A stretch of 64,000 nt of DNA, from the NCBI GenBank assembly GCA_960531495.1, contig OY482860.1, forward strand, positions 9,251,710 through 9,315,709. The letters run 5' to 3'. Each line of letters starts with the position of its first letter. Within the stretch, counting starts at the first letter, position 1. The notes under the pieces are model-generated. The model searched no databases. It was not told the DNA's origin and was given only the letters and a program-made list of their open reading frames with translations. The DNA comes from Zeus faber (taxonomy: Eukaryota; Chordata; Actinopteri; Zeiformes; Zeidae). Shown here piece by piece: positions 62,151-64,000 of the stretch. Both the position numbers and the translations under genes were made by a program.

Positions 62151-64000
62151 TACGAGTTAATAAGTTATGGTAAGGGGGTTAGGGTAGTTAAGGGTTTCTT
62201 TCTTTTTCGGGGCCCTCTTGGAACCCTGGTCAAATATGCAGATTTGAGATTTCCCTGCTCAGCTCCGTGTTTCTTTGAGTGTGTTATTTTGGAAATTGAT
62301 AGGGAGATAGTAAATGATAAACAGAAAATATATCACTAAAATGACAACGGATAAATATCGATGAGCAAAGATAAACCAGTAGCTCAAAACGCTTTCAAAC
62401 AGTTATCTGTCATATCTGTCTGTTGACTGACATTTGATATGAATTCATGTTTTTTTTCACAGTTGCCTGACATAGTGTAAAATAAAATGTCTTATTTTAA
62501 ATTGGAATTCAATAGATTCATAGATTTGCTCTGATTTTACATGTAGGGAAATATATGAATTTAGATAATTGTAATGTAATAATGTTCAAAAGGTATTGTA
62601 AAAAATATATATATATTGTGAACAACTGTACAATAACAGGCTTCTCAACCAATCATAGCTTGTCATTCTGCTCGGAGAAAGATTTTCCTTAAAAGCGTTG
62701 TTTTAAACAGTTTTTGGTGTTACGCATTTTTTTTTGTTTGTTGGTTTTTCTTTCATAGAATCATAAAATGCAGTTAAAAAAATCAATGTAGTGCCATTAT
62801 GTTTAATTAAAATACTACATAGTTATCACAATCTTAGTTTTTTTTTGTGATTGTAAACATAAGCTATCGTTTCTAGTATAAATTAACCAAAAAAAAAAGG
62901 TTTCACTGATGGCAAGACATAAACTAAACAGATTTTCAATCCTCATAGAAATAATTATTTATGAATCAATTAATGTAAAATTGTGTGAACTTTGAAATGA
63001 CTACTCTTTTTTTAATAAACAGTAATTCATTTTATTCATAATTAAGTAATAGTCTCAAACAGACATCATCCTGGCTGCAGTGTTATGGATTTTATCCAGG
63101 CCACGCTTTTAAAGTTGTTTATTCGGACAAGCTGTTTCTACCAGTTTCTACCGATGATTATTCTCTGTACCCTACTATTACAGCAAGTTTTGACTCCAAT
63201 GTGGAATGAAGACTCTGTTATTCCTTCCTGTATTTCCTGTGTCCCATCGACAGGATCCCCGTGCTGCTTCATCACATTGAAATATTGAAAAGCAGCTTCA
63301 TGTGGCACAGATTAAAACTCAGCTGGTTCAAACACTCGTCCAACCGGCCGGGCTCATTGTCGCCTGCAGTAAGAGCAGGGAAACCTGGGAACGACCTGTA
63401 TGATACCGTTCCCTCGGTCTGAAGAGGAGTCGTCGATCCAACTACCAGGAAAGTGCAACTGGTGCAAAATACAGTATATTTTTTAAAACAAGGACTTGAA
63501 TTGTACAAGTTGGGCAGATTGACCTGTTTAAAAAGGTACTGTGCACTAGAACCTCCACACTACACATTTACATATATAACCTATCCTGGTCGTGATATTA
63601 ACAATTATCTACAAATCCGATTAAATGTACATCGCAGAGAGTAAGCGTGACTCAGCCCCATCTACAGGTCGAATACAGTACAGAGTGCAGGGAGGATGCT
63701 GAGGTAGATGTGTACTTTTCGTGGCTCTCAACGGTACAATCATTGTTCTTATTAAGAAGTTCAATCTACGGTGGCCGACAAGGGCAAATGCGCTACGACA
63801 GCCCAAACGCACCGCAGTTTCAGGAACGAAGCCAACCCAACAACACGCGCAAAAATAATCTGTTGAACTTGAACTTGGAAGTCAGCACCCTTCTCCATTC
63901 ACGTTGTATTTAATCGGCATGCCTTTATCCTATGTCCAACATTTGGGTTACTTTTTAGTTCCGTGATCAGCTTTTAATGGATCACGGAGGGGATTCAAAT
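62150..64000. other. AT-rich DNA, nothing recognised
   Basis: AT-rich sequence with homopolymer runs. I see no exon-like stretch with acceptable splice sites, no RNA gene and no clear transposon. Confidence 0.5.

Noticed and set aside
63085..63913. Small frames at the right edge
   Set aside because: No homology recognised, no splice signals of note and AT-rich surroundings. I cannot support a gene.

Overview
The window is nuclear DNA of a ray-finned fish, probably a percomorph teleost. It has vertebrate genes split into many short exons with GT-AG introns, long TG/AC microsatellites, and a teleost mix of transposons: BEL/Pao, L2-type LINE, Tc1, hAT-like elements and a tRNA-derived SINE with the familiar fish 'AAGCGCTATATAAAT' tail. 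There is nothing bacterial in it and no operon.

Two convergent genes account for all the protein-coding sequence I can support. On the + strand, 1631-11319 is SANBR (KIAA1841, SANT and BTB domain regulator of class switch recombination). I assemble it as 20 coding exons that join in phase to a 705-residue protein. On the - strand, 56161-15111 is XPO1 (exportin-1/CRM1). I assemble it as 24 coding exons that join in phase to exactly 1071 residues, the length of the human protein, and the drug-reactive Cys528 falls at residue 528. A likely non-coding first exon of XPO1 lies near 59018-59450, below a CpG-rich promoter with two CCAAT boxes. The gap between the two stop codons is only 3.8 kb. In human the same two genes are convergent but have USP34 and other genes between them.

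Layout: 1-800, AT-rich flank with a TG repeat. 800-1190, CpG-rich SANBR promoter or 5' UTR. 1631-11319, SANBR, with dinucleotide repeats abutting many splice sites. 11320-15110, intergenic plus the probable XPO1 3' UTR. 15111-30111, XPO1 exons 24-18; its largest intron (19179-30004) is mostly one BEL/Pao retrotransposon (19829-28522, antisense to the window and parallel to XPO1, 5-bp target duplication, tRNA primer site), itself interrupted by an L2-type LINE (about 23300-26730). 30112-56161, XPO1 exons 17-1 with hAT-like, Tc1 and SINE insertions in the introns. 59000-62150, CpG-rich promoter region. 62150-64000, AT-rich DNA in which I recognise nothing.

I found no convincing new gene system. 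The most useful observations are the nested retroelement with intact boundaries, a diverged repeat array in that element's coding region, several perfect intronic palindromes, hAT-like elements (one with a perfect 8-bp target duplication), and UG-repeat tracts directly beside splice sites, including the one before the Cys528 exon of XPO1.
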